NCBI RefSeq assembly: GCF_028747205.1 | Contig: NZ_CP112880.1 | Location: 7,909,501-7,973,500, forward strand | DNA: 64,000 bases | Direction of reading: 5' to 3' | Origin: Streptomyces sp. CA-278952 | GTDB taxonomy: Bacteria; Actinomycetota; Actinomycetes; Streptomycetales; Streptomycetaceae | Part shown: piece after piece, positions 16,667-25,027 of the stretch | Layout: the number at the start of each line of letters is the position of its first letter | Position numbering within the stretch: the stretch's first letter is position 1 | Notes under the pieces: model-generated | The model's input: the letters and a program-made list of their open reading frames with translations, nothing else | Database searches by the model: none | What the model was told of the DNA's origin: nothing | Translations under genes and position numbers: made by a program

Positions 16667-17569
16667 ATGAACGACGCCTCTCCACCGCGACCCGACCCCG
16701 GCCTCTTCGGGCCCCGGTCGGTCACCTGGCAGCTGCACGGCGACCCGATGATGTGGATCGCGGGCATCCGCGCCCTCTACCTCCAGGCACTCCACCCACG
16801 CGCCGTGCGCGGAGTCACCCAGAACTCCGACTTCCGCCGGGACGCCTGGGGCCGGCTCATGCGTACGGCGTCCTTCGTCGGCACCATCACCTACGGCACG
16901 ACCGACGCCGCCGAACAGGCGGGCGCCCGGGTCCGCCGGATCCACCGCGCCATCGAGGCCACCGACCCGGACACCGGGGAGACGTACGGCGTCGACGAAC
17001 CGGAACTGCTGCTCTGGGTGCACTGCGCCGAGGCCGACTCCTACCTCCAGGTCCAGCGCCGCTCCGGCTACCCCCTCACCGACGCCCAGGCCGACCGGTA
17101 CATCGACGAGCACCGCACCGGCGCCCGCCTCGTCGGCCTCGACCCGGACCGGGTGCCCGCCACCACCGCCGAACTCGCCGCCTACTTCGACCGCGTACGC
17201 CCCGAACTCGCCGCCGGAGCCGAGGCCGCCGATGTCGACGCCTTCCTCCGTAGCCCGCCCGTGCGCCCCTGGCTCGTCCCGGCGCGCGCCCTGGTGTGGC
17301 GGCGGGTGGCGGCGCTCGCCTACCAGTCCCTGCCCCCGTACGCCCACGCGCTGTACGGGCGGCCTGCCCCGCCGCCGGCCACCGTCGACCGGCGGTTGCG
17401 CGCCACCGGCGCCGTCCTGCGCGCGGTCCCGGACCGGGTGCGCTGGCAGCTGCCGCCCGGCCACATTCTCGGGGCGATGGCACGGCTGGGCCCCGGCAGC
17501 CGCCCCGCCGCGTACAGACTCCGCGGACCGGCCGCCATACTGGACGGGCCGGGGAGGGCACAGCGCTAG
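16667..17569 (+). CDS. MpaB/latex-clearing-like oxygenase (DUF2236)
   Basis: 300 aa, soluble and helical. It matches the DUF2236 family (MpaB, latex-clearing protein): MMWIAGIRALYLQALHPRAVRGV near the N-terminus with the conserved His, TASFVGTITYG, LLWVHCAEADSY with the second His, and a C-terminal helical segment. Family members use a b-type haem to cleave isoprenoid or polyketide chains, but the Streptomyces members of this size have no assigned substrate. ATG at 16667; 32 nt separate its stop from the kinase gene. Confidence 0.85.
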   Translation: MNDASPPRPDPGLFGPRSVTWQLHGDPMMWIAGIRALYLQALHPRAVRGVTQNSDFRRDAWGRLMRTASFVGTITYGTTDAAEQAGARVRRIHRAIEATDPDTGETYGVDEPELLLWVHCAEADSYLQVQRRSGYPLTDAQADRYIDEHRTGARLVGLDPDRVPATTAELAAYFDRVRPELAAGAEAADVDAFLRSPPVRPWLVPARALVWRRVAALAYQSLPPYAHALYGRPAPPPATVDRRLRATGAVLRAVPDRVRWQLPPGHILGAMARLGPGSRPAAYRLRGPAAILDGPGRAQR

Positions 17570-17601
17570 CAGCGGGGAACAACGGGGGCGGGAAGCGGCA
17601 G

Positions 17602-19803
17602 ATGGCGGACACCAGGCTGATCCAGAGCCGGTACCGACTGCTCGAACTGATCGGGCGCGGCGGCATGGGCGAGGTGTGGCGCGCCCGCGACGAGTCGCTG
17701 GGCCGTCAGGTCGCCGTCAAGTGCCTCAAACCCATGGGCCCCCAGCACGACCGGGCGTTCACCCGCGTCCTGCGTGAACGCTTCCGGCGCGAGGCCCGGG
17801 TGGCCGCCTCCCTCCAGCACCGGGGCGTCACCGTCGTGCACGACTTCGGCGAGCACGAGGGCGTGCTCTACCTCGTCATGGAGCTGCTCGACGGGCACAA
17901 CCTGAGCCAGCTCCTTCAGGAGAACCAGCAGCACCCGCTGCCCGTCGACCACGTCGTCGACATCGCGGAACAGGTCGCCGACGCCCTCGGCTACACCCAC
18001 CGGCAGGGCATTGTCCACCGCGACCTCAAGCCCGCCAACATCATGCGCCTGACCGACGGCACGGTGAAGATCTGCGACTTCGGCATAGCGCGCCTCGGCC
18101 ACGACATCGGCATGACCTCCCGCCTCACCACCACCGGCCTCGCCATGGGCACCCCGCACTACATGTCACCCGAGCAGATCAGCGGCAAGGAGGTCGACCA
18201 CCGCAGCGACCTCTACTCGCTGGGCTGCGTCCTGTACGAGATCGCCACCGGCGTGCCGCCGTTCGATCAGGACGACGCCTGGGCCGTGCTCGTCGGTCAC
18301 CGCGACACCCCGCCGGAACCGCTGCGCACCCACCGCGCCGACTTGCCCGACTTCCTCGACCGCGTCGTTCTCGACCTGCTCGCCAAGGCCCCCGAGGAGC
18401 GGCCCGCCGACGCGGGCGACCTGCACCGCCGCATCGTCCTCGGCCGGACCGGGGAACAGCCCGCGCTCGGGCCGGCACCCCTCGCGCTGTCCGGCGCCGA
18501 GCGGCCGCCGGCCCCGCGCACCAGGGCTCTCCCCGCCTGGACCCGCTCCATGACCGCCGGACACCTGGCGACCGGCGCGACGGGCCCCGCCGCCCAACGG
18601 CCCGATCCGGCCGCCGGGCTGACGGGCCAGTGGACCACCGGCACCCCGCACTCCGCCACCGCCCCGCACGCCGGGCCGGCCGTCGCCGCACCCGCTCCCG
18701 GTCTCCTCGCCACGCTCGACGGCCGCCACGGCGCGGGCATCGACCTCGGCCGCCTGGGCCGCTGGGAGGAGGCGGGCGAGGTGCACCGGGAGGTCGCCGC
18801 CCAGCGTGGCCGCCTCCTCGGCCCCGACCACCCGGACACCCTCGCCAGCCGTTACGAACTCGGCCTCACCCTCAGCCGCACGGGCCGGGCCGAGGAAGGG
18901 CTGCGCGAGTTCGCCGGGGTCGCCGAGGGCCGCGAACGCGCCCTGGGCGCCGACCACCTGCAGACGCTCGCCGCCCGCCAGGCGACCGCCCACGCCCTGG
19001 GCCGGCTGGGCCGGCACGCCGAGGCCCACCAGGTGTACGAGGCGGTCCTCGCCGTCCGCGAACGCGTCATGGGCCCCGACCACCCCGACACCCTGCGCTG
19101 CCGCCACAACCTGGCGTTCAACCTCAGCAGGCTGGGGCGGCCCGAGGAGTCCTGGCAGCTGGCCCGTGAGGTCGCCGACGCCCGCGCCCGGCTGCTCGGC
19201 CCGACGCACCCCGACACCCTCACCACCCGCTACGAAGTGGCGTACACCCTCGGCAGGCTGGGCCGCTGGGCCGAGGCGCTGGACACCTTCCAGGACGTCG
19301 CCGGGGCCCGCGCGAGCACCCTCGGGCCCGATCACCCCGACACCTTCGCCGCCCGCTACGAGGCCGGTATCAGCCTCGGCCGGCTCGGCCGCGACGCGGA
19401 GGCCCTGGAGCTGTACCGCTCCCTGGTCGCCGACCGCACCCGGACCGCGGGCGCCGCCGACCCCGAGACGCTGCGCGCCCGCCACGGCCTCGGGGTCAAC
19501 CTGGGGCGGACCGGCCGCTGGGAGGAGGCGCTCGCAGAGGCGCGCGAGGTCTGCGCGCTCCGGGAACGCACCCTGGGACCCGATCACCCGGACACCGTGA
19601 TCAGCCGCCGGGAAGTCGCCGCCGGCCTCGGCTGGCTCGGCCGGTGGAGCGAGGCTCTGGTGGCGTACCGGGAGGTCGCCGAGGCGCGCGCCCGGGTGCT
19701 GGGCCCCGACCACCCCCAGACGCTGGCGGCCCGCGACGACGAGGCGCACTGCCTGGAGCGGCTCGGACGGTCGGCGGAGGCCACCGGACCACACCGCACC
19801 TGA
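17602..19803 (+). CDS. Ser/Thr protein kinase fused to C-terminal TPR array
   Basis: 733 aa from the ATG at 17602. Residues 11-285 form a Hanks-type kinase: GRGGMGEVW loop, catalytic K40 in VAVKCLKP, HRDLKPAN, DFG and a MSPEQ P+1 region, all intact. A Pro/Ala-rich linker follows, then about eight repeats of ~42 residues marked by LGPDHPDTL and LGRLGR, i.e. TPR_10/TPR_12 repeats that bind protein partners. There is no transmembrane segment, unlike PASTA or PknB kinases, so it is probably cytoplasmic. Translation coupling with the MpaB gene is possible. Confidence 0.92.
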   Translation: MADTRLIQSRYRLLELIGRGGMGEVWRARDESLGRQVAVKCLKPMGPQHDRAFTRVLRERFRREARVAASLQHRGVTVVHDFGEHEGVLYLVMELLDGHNLSQLLQENQQHPLPVDHVVDIAEQVADALGYTHRQGIVHRDLKPANIMRLTDGTVKICDFGIARLGHDIGMTSRLTTTGLAMGTPHYMSPEQISGKEVDHRSDLYSLGCVLYEIATGVPPFDQDDAWAVLVGHRDTPPEPLRTHRADLPDFLDRVVLDLLAKAPEERPADAGDLHRRIVLGRTGEQPALGPAPLALSGAERPPAPRTRALPAWTRSMTAGHLATGATGPAAQRPDPAAGLTGQWTTGTPHSATAPHAGPAVAAPAPGLLATLDGRHGAGIDLGRLGRWEEAGEVHREVAAQRGRLLGPDHPDTLASRYELGLTLSRTGRAEEGLREFAGVAEGRERALGADHLQTLAARQATAHALGRLGRHAEAHQVYEAVLAVRERVMGPDHPDTLRCRHNLAFNLSRLGRPEESWQLAREVADARARLLGPTHPDTLTTRYEVAYTLGRLGRWAEALDTFQDVAGARASTLGPDHPDTFAARYEAGISLGRLGRDAEALELYRSLVADRTRTAGAADPETLRARHGLGVNLGRTGRWEEALAEAREVCALRERTLGPDHPDTVISRREVAAGLGWLGRWSEALVAYREVAEARARVLGPDHPQTLAARDDEAHCLERLGRSAEATGPHRT
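18790..19770 (+). repeat. ~126-bp coding repeats (TPR units)
   Basis: The 3' part of the kinase gene is built from about eight tandem, diverged units of ~126 bp, each encoding LGPDHPDTL followed by an LGRLGR helix pair. The third, fifth and eighth units are the most alike. These are protein repeats in frame, not a satellite; unit-number changes by recombination are possible. Confidence 0.75.
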
Positions 19804-19867
19804 ACCGCACGCGCGTCCCCGCGTCCGTCCCCTGGCCGGGGCGGAAGGCCGCGTGTTACGAAGGTGC

Positions 19868-21502
19868 ATGCCCGCACCCCGGACACCCGCACCCCAGACA
19901 CCCGCGCCCCGGTCACCCGCAGATCGGCCCGCCGCCCAGGGGGGCTTGGGCCCCGGCGCGCCCGCCCGCGACCGCTACGACGCCGTGATCGTCGGCGGCG
20001 GCCACAACGGCCTGGTCGCCGCCGCCTACCTGGCCCGTGCCGGGCAGTCGGTCCTCGTCCTGGAACGTCTCGACGCCACCGGGGGAGCGGCGATCTCGAC
20101 CCGCCCCTTCGCGGGGGTCGACGCCCGGCTCTCGCGCTACTCGTATCTGGTGTCCCTGCTGCCCGACAAGATCGTCCGGGACCTCGGCCTCGACTTCGCC
20201 GTACGCAAGCGGACCGTCTCCTCCTACACCCCCGCGGTGCGCGACGGACGCCCCACCGGGCTGCTCGTCGCGGGCGACGGGACCCAGGAGTCCTTCGCCG
20301 AGCTGACCGGCGGCGAGCGCGAGTACGCGGCCTGGCAGCGGTTCTACGCCATGACCCAGCGACTCGCGACACGGGTCTTCCCGACGCTCACCGAGCCGCT
20401 GCCGAGCCGGGACGCACTGCGCGAACGCATCGACGACGCCGACGCCTGGCGGATGCTGTTCGAGGAACCGCTCGGGGTGGCCGTCGAGGAGAACTTCACC
20501 GACGACCTGGTGCGCGGGGTCGTCCTCACCGACGCCCTGATCGGCACCTTCGCCGACGCCCACGACACCTCGCTGCTCCAGAACCGGTGCTTCCTCTACC
20601 ACGTGATCGGCGGCGGCACCGGTGACTGGGACGTCCCCGTGGGAGGCATGGGCGCGCTCACCGACGCGCTGGCCGGGGCCGCCCGTGCGGCGGGCGCCGA
20701 GATCCGCGTACGGCACGAGGCGACCCGGATCGAGACCGACGGCACTCACGCCGAGGTCACCGTCCGCACCCCGGAGGGGGAACACGTCGTCGCCGCCCGC
20801 CGGGTGCTCGTCAACGCCTCCCCGCAGGCCCTCGCCACCCTCCTCGGCGACGCCCCGCCGCCGCCCGCCGAGGGCGCGCAGCTCAAGGTGAACATGCTGC
20901 TCACCCGGCTGCCCAGACTCCGCGACCGGTCCGTCGACCCCCGGCAGGCCTTCGCCGGCACCTTCCACATCGCCGAGGGGTACGGGCAGCTCGCCGACGC
21001 CTACCGGGACGCGGCGGCCGGACGGCTGCCAGCCGCCCCGCCCTCCGAGATCTACTGCCACTCGCTGACCGACCCGTCGATCCTCGACCCCGACCTCGCC
21101 GCGCGCGGCTACCAGACCCTCACCCTCTTCGGCCTGCACGCCCCGGCCCGGCTGTTCACCGCCGACAACGACGCCGCCCGCGCGGCCCTGCTGAAGGCGA
21201 CCCTCGCCGAACTGGACGCCCACCTGGAGGAGCCGGTCACCGACTGCCTGGCCCTCGACGCGAACGGCGACCCCTGCATCGAGGCCAAGACCCCGCTCGA
21301 CCTGGAGCGGGACCTGCGGTTGCCCGGCGGTCACATCTTCCACCGCGACCTCTCCTTCCCGTACACGGACGAGGGCACCGGGCGCTGGGGCGTGGAGACC
21401 ACGCACGCCAACGTTCTGCTCTGCGGCGCGGGCGCGGTGCGCGGCGGCGGCGTCAGCGGGGTCCCCGGCCACAACGCGGCGATGGCCGCGCTGGGCCGGT
21501 GA
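19868..21502 (+). CDS. FAD-dependent oxidoreductase (phytoene-desaturase/PYROXD2-like)
   Basis: 544 aa from the ATG at 19868 (AAGGTG 6 nt upstream). After a Pro-rich N-terminal ~40 residues there is a classical FAD Rossmann motif (DAVIVGGGHNGLVAAAYLARAG) and the GDWDVPVGGMGALTDAL block of the CrtI/PYROXD2 amine-oxidase-like superfamily; the C-terminal LLCGAGAVRGGGVSGVPGHNAA closes the FAD site. These are not carotenoid genes here; the real carotenoid cluster is at 59-64 kb. Substrate unknown. Confidence 0.85.
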   Translation: MPAPRTPAPQTPAPRSPADRPAAQGGLGPGAPARDRYDAVIVGGGHNGLVAAAYLARAGQSVLVLERLDATGGAAISTRPFAGVDARLSRYSYLVSLLPDKIVRDLGLDFAVRKRTVSSYTPAVRDGRPTGLLVAGDGTQESFAELTGGEREYAAWQRFYAMTQRLATRVFPTLTEPLPSRDALRERIDDADAWRMLFEEPLGVAVEENFTDDLVRGVVLTDALIGTFADAHDTSLLQNRCFLYHVIGGGTGDWDVPVGGMGALTDALAGAARAAGAEIRVRHEATRIETDGTHAEVTVRTPEGEHVVAARRVLVNASPQALATLLGDAPPPPAEGAQLKVNMLLTRLPRLRDRSVDPRQAFAGTFHIAEGYGQLADAYRDAAAGRLPAAPPSEIYCHSLTDPSILDPDLAARGYQTLTLFGLHAPARLFTADNDAARAALLKATLAELDAHLEEPVTDCLALDANGDPCIEAKTPLDLERDLRLPGGHIFHRDLSFPYTDEGTGRWGVETTHANVLLCGAGAVRGGGVSGVPGHNAAMAALGR

Positions 21503-21527
21503 CCCCGCCCCTCAGCCCTCAGGCGCC

Positions 21528-22502
21528 TCAGTCCCCGAACACCCCACGCAGGGCACCCAGCTTGCGCGGCAGGTCGTACTCGGCGCCGCCCTCGTGCCCG
21601 TTGTACGGGAACACCTCCATCTCGGCGGGTCCCGCGTAGCGGTGGTAGGCGGCGAACACCGTGGAGGACGGGCAGATCCGGTCCATCAGCCCCACCGAGA
21701 ACCAGGCGGGCGCGCTCGCGCGTGCGGCGAAGTTGACCCCGTCGAAGTAGGACAGGGTCTCCATCGCCTCCTCGATCCGGAAGCGGTGCCCGGAGAGCCA
21801 GCGGGCTATCTCCGCGTACGGTCCGGCGTCCGTGATCTGCGAGGCCCGCCGGTAGTGGCAGAGGAACGGCACGTCGGCGACGGCGGCCGCCACGTCGTCC
21901 CGCAGCCCGGCGACGGCCAGCGCGAGTCCGCCGCCCTGGCTGCCGCCGAGGACGGCGACCCGTCCGGCGTCCACCGCGTCGTGGGCCTTCGCCGCGTCGA
22001 CGGCCCGGACCGCGTCGGTGATGAGCCGCCGGTAGTAGTGCCGGTGGGGGTCCTCGATGCCCCGGGTCAGGAAGCCCGGCGAGGACGAGCCGTGGCCCTC
22101 GGGCCCGATGTCCGGGGTGTCGGCGGTGTTCTTGCCGCCGCCGCCCTGCCCCCGGTTGTCCATCACCAGGTGCGCGTAGCCGAGCGCGCTCCAGGTCAGC
22201 CACGCGTACGGGATGCCCCGGCCGCCGTTGTACCCGATGTACTGCACCACGGCGGGCAGCGGCCCGGAGCGCTGCTTCGGCAGCATCAGCCACGCCTTCA
22301 CCGGCTGCCCGGCCCAGCCCCTGAACGTCACATCGAGTACGTCGACGGTCACCAGTCCCGTCTCGTACGGCACGAACCGGGCGTCGACGTCGTGCCGGGC
22401 GCTCTCCGCGAGGGTCTTCGCCCAGAAGGCGTCGAAGTCGGCCGGTTCCTGCGGCTCGGGGCGGTACTCCCGCAGCCGCTCCAGATCCATGTCGAACAGC
22501 AA
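21528..22502 (-). CDS. Acetylxylan esterase / cephalosporin-C deacetylase family (CE7)
   Basis: 324 aa, no signal peptide, therefore cytoplasmic. CE7 hallmarks: RGQGGGGKNT (the RGQ motif), nucleophile elbow GGSQGG, and the C-terminal acid and His near MDRICP and NGHEGG. CE7 enzymes remove acetyl groups from imported oligosaccharides. Last gene of the polysaccharide locus, 4 nt after the PL8 lyase stop. Confidence 0.92.
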   Translation of the reverse strand: MLFDMDLERLREYRPEPQEPADFDAFWAKTLAESARHDVDARFVPYETGLVTVDVLDVTFRGWAGQPVKAWLMLPKQRSGPLPAVVQYIGYNGGRGIPYAWLTWSALGYAHLVMDNRGQGGGGKNTADTPDIGPEGHGSSSPGFLTRGIEDPHRHYYRRLITDAVRAVDAAKAHDAVDAGRVAVLGGSQGGGLALAVAGLRDDVAAAVADVPFLCHYRRASQITDAGPYAEIARWLSGHRFRIEEAMETLSYFDGVNFAARASAPAWFSVGLMDRICPSSTVFAAYHRYAGPAEMEVFPYNGHEGGAEYDLPRKLGALRGVFGD

Positions 22503-22506
22503 GGCT

Positions 22507-24924
22507 CTAGCTCCTCTTCAGGGTGAGGTCGAGGGTCGCGCCGCGCAGCCCCGACGTGTCGGCGGTGATCCGGATGGAGCCCGGCGTGCGCGCCGCGCTC
22601 ACCCGGGGGCCGCCCGAGGCGAGCGTCAGCCCGCGCCCGGCCAGCTCGACCACCACGGTGGACCGCAGGTGGGTGGGATCGGACAGGGCGACGCCCACGG
22701 TCCGCCCCTTCGGGCGGACCAGGACGGACGCCGGACCGTCGCAGCGTAGCTCCCGCGCCGAGCCCGCCCGCCAGAAGTTGGCCGCCAGCAGTCCGTCCGC
22801 ACGGCGCCGCACCGCGTGCACGGCGGTCGAATCGGCGACCAGCTCCACCGGCGGCGCGGCCGACAGCAGCCGGGTGCGCCCGGCGGAGGCGGCGGGGAGC
22901 TGGAGGTAGAAGTAGCCGGCCCCGCTCGGAGCCGGGCCGTGGTCGTGCCAGAGCGTCAGGTACGGGCGGGTGACCGGGGTGTCGGTGCCGTACTTGAGGT
23001 TGATCTCCCGCCAGGTCCCGGTGCGTTCCTCGCGCAGGGCGCGCACGGAGGTGGGCCGGGGGAAGACGTACCCGCCGGTTCCGGCCAGGTGCAGCCACCG
23101 GACGTCCGCCAGCTCGGCGGACCAGCCGGGACTGTCAGGGGCGGCTGTGCCGTTCACCAGGAGCATGGCTCGCGGGTCGCGGAGCTTGCGGTTCTCCACC
23201 ACGGTCTCGGCGGTCCCCGCCTCCGCGGTGATGCCCGAACCGACACAGGCGATGACGTCGTCCAGGCAGAACCAGCTCTTGAGCCCGTGGAGCGTACTGC
23301 CGAAGGCCCTCAGCTCCATCCCGTACGCGCCCAGCGTGGTGTCCGGGAGCGCGGTGCCGCCGGCCCAGTCGGCGGTGCTGGTGGTGCGCTGCCCCGCCGC
23401 GTCGGCCGGACGCCCGGCGAGGACGGTGGTGCCGGGCAGCCTGGCCGGGTCGACGGTGGGCCAGTAGTCCTCGCTGTAGTGGCCCAGATCGTCCGTGTAC
23501 AGCAGCACCATCCCGTCCGAGAGGTGCCAGCCGCGCAGATTCTCGTTCTGGATCGACTCGTAGTTGTAGATCCGGGTCGAGTACGCGGAGATGCCGAGCC
23601 CGAACGTCGGGCGGTGGTGGGCCGCCTTGTCCATCAGCGGGTGCTGCTTGTGGGCGACCAGCGGGCCCCGGGCCGGGACGGCGGAGGCGATCGCTCGCTG
23701 CGCGGCGACCAGGGAGGCGAGGTCGGTCACGGCGAGGAAGTCCCGGTAGCCGTCCTCGGCGATCCACTGCTTCACCAGGGCCGTGAACCGGTCGGCGGGC
23801 TCACCGGGGAAGCACGGGATCAGCCGCAGCACCGCCTCGACGACCGTCTGCGCCGAGGCGTGCCCCTGCTTGCTCGGCCGGGCGATCTCCCGCCCGCACA
23901 CCGACGCCATCACGTCGCCCCGGAACATCAGCGGGTCGAAGCCGTCGTCCACCCAGCCCCGCACATTGTCCAGGTCGGGGTCGGTCACCGTCCACGCCGT
24001 TCCGGCCAGCAGGTTGAGCAGCCGGGACAGATTTCCCAGCAGCTCCTTGCCGTAACCGCCGTTGTACGGGTGCTTGTAGTGCTGGAGGAACGAGCCGTCG
24101 GAGGAGAAGCCCTCGCCCGTGCCGGCCGCCGCGCCGCCGGTGTCGTTGAAGGCCAGGACGCTGTTGGCGCCCGAACCCTCGACATCCGAAAGAGCGTCAC
24201 GGACCCGGCCCAGTGCGTCGCCGTCGCCGCGCAGCACCGCGTTGACGGCGACCACGGTGGAGACCCACACCCGGTTGGCGCCGGTCGCGATCTGCCGGTT
24301 CGCCCGCCACAGGTTCGGGTCCGGTGTGTAGTGGAGCACGGCGGCAGTGACCCGCTCCAGGCGCTCCGCGCCCAGCTCGTCGTGGAGCAGCACCGCCGTG
24401 TCGTTGAGCGCGAGCGCCGCGCCTATCTCCCAGTCCCAGTCGTTGTCGAAGCGGATGTGCCCGGGGCCGTAACGGTGGGTCAGCATCCAGTCGACGCCGC
24501 CGAGCAACTTCGCCAGCAGCGCCGCGTCGCCGTGCTGCGGGGTGCCGGGTACGGCCCAGGCGGTGGCCGCCGTCGCCAGCCGTTTGAACGACGTCGTGAC
24601 GTGGTTGGAGAGCGTCGTGCTGGTCAGGTCGGGGAACAGCCCGTCCGTCCGGGACGGGTCGAGGCCGGTGGCGGCAGTGGCGCCGGCCCGCCCGACCCGG
24701 GCGGTCGCGGCGGCGATCCGCTCGTCGTTCCGGTCGAGGTCGGGGCCGCCGGTCAGCAGGGTGTGCCAACGGGTGCGCAGCGCCGCCGCGTCCTCGGCCC
24801 CGGTCCGTGCCGTGCCGGACGCGGCGTGGGCGGGACCGGCGAGGACCAGGGGCAGCGTCGCCGCCGCGCCCAGGGCGGCCGCGCCGGTCAGGACGGTGCG
24901 CCGGGTGGTGCGTCGGTTCGTCAT
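22507..24924 (-). CDS. Polysaccharide lyase family 8 (hyaluronate/chondroitin/xanthan lyase type)
   Basis: 805 aa from the ATG at 24924. Residues 1-34 are a twin-arginine signal (RRTTRRTVLTGAAALG) ending AGPAHA, so the enzyme is exported folded. The alpha/alpha toroid carries NDWDWEIG, TGANRVWVS and DGSFLQHYKHPYNGGYG with the PL8 catalytic His and Tyr; beta-sandwich domains follow to the C-terminus. PL8 enzymes cut uronic-acid polymers by beta-elimination (hyaluronan, chondroitin, xanthan, alginate in some). The exact polymer is unknown. Its leader holds four 17-bp tandem repeats. Confidence 0.92.
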   Translation of the reverse strand: MTNRRTTRRTVLTGAAALGAAATLPLVLAGPAHAASGTARTGAEDAAALRTRWHTLLTGGPDLDRNDERIAAATARVGRAGATAATGLDPSRTDGLFPDLTSTTLSNHVTTSFKRLATAATAWAVPGTPQHGDAALLAKLLGGVDWMLTHRYGPGHIRFDNDWDWEIGAALALNDTAVLLHDELGAERLERVTAAVLHYTPDPNLWRANRQIATGANRVWVSTVVAVNAVLRGDGDALGRVRDALSDVEGSGANSVLAFNDTGGAAAGTGEGFSSDGSFLQHYKHPYNGGYGKELLGNLSRLLNLLAGTAWTVTDPDLDNVRGWVDDGFDPLMFRGDVMASVCGREIARPSKQGHASAQTVVEAVLRLIPCFPGEPADRFTALVKQWIAEDGYRDFLAVTDLASLVAAQRAIASAVPARGPLVAHKQHPLMDKAAHHRPTFGLGISAYSTRIYNYESIQNENLRGWHLSDGMVLLYTDDLGHYSEDYWPTVDPARLPGTTVLAGRPADAAGQRTTSTADWAGGTALPDTTLGAYGMELRAFGSTLHGLKSWFCLDDVIACVGSGITAEAGTAETVVENRKLRDPRAMLLVNGTAAPDSPGWSAELADVRWLHLAGTGGYVFPRPTSVRALREERTGTWREINLKYGTDTPVTRPYLTLWHDHGPAPSGAGYFYLQLPAASAGRTRLLSAAPPVELVADSTAVHAVRRRADGLLAANFWRAGSARELRCDGPASVLVRPKGRTVGVALSDPTHLRSTVVVELAGRGLTLASGGPRVSAARTPGSIRITADTSGLRGATLDLTLKRS

Positions 24925-24933
24925 GTCGCCTCT

Positions 24934-25001
24934 CACAGAAGGTGTCGGCTAACAGAAGGTGTCGGCTAACAGAAGGTGTCGGCTCACGGAAGGTGTCGGC
25001 C
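24934..25001. repeat. 17-bp tandem repeat (4 copies) in the PL8 gene leader
   Basis: Four head-to-tail 17-bp units: 24934-24950, 24951-24967, 24968-24984 and 24985-25001. The two central copies are identical (AACAGAAGGTGTCGGCT on the plus strand). A decayed copy follows at 25002-25018 and another similar stretch at 25029-25045 inside the end of the SGNH gene. The array occupies most of the 104-bp gap before the PL8 start codon, in the untranslated leader of that gene. Confidence 0.92.
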
Positions 25002-25027
25002 GACGGGGGATCTCGGCTCACCCCGGC

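Noticed and set aside
18790..19770. Tandem DNA satellite
   Set aside because: The ~126-bp units are in frame and encode TPRs inside the kinase gene.
19868..21502. CrtI phytoene desaturase of a second carotenoid cluster
   Set aside because: It belongs to the CrtI/PYROXD2 superfamily but has no crt neighbours; the real crt genes are at 59-64 kb.
22816..24969. Plus-strand ORF of 717 codons opposite the PL8 lyase
   Set aside because: Shadow of the PL8 gene, whose catalytic motifs and Tat signal are clear.
24934..25001. CRISPR array
   Set aside because: Units are 17 bp, directly adjacent with no spacers, and only four copies; no cas gene is near.
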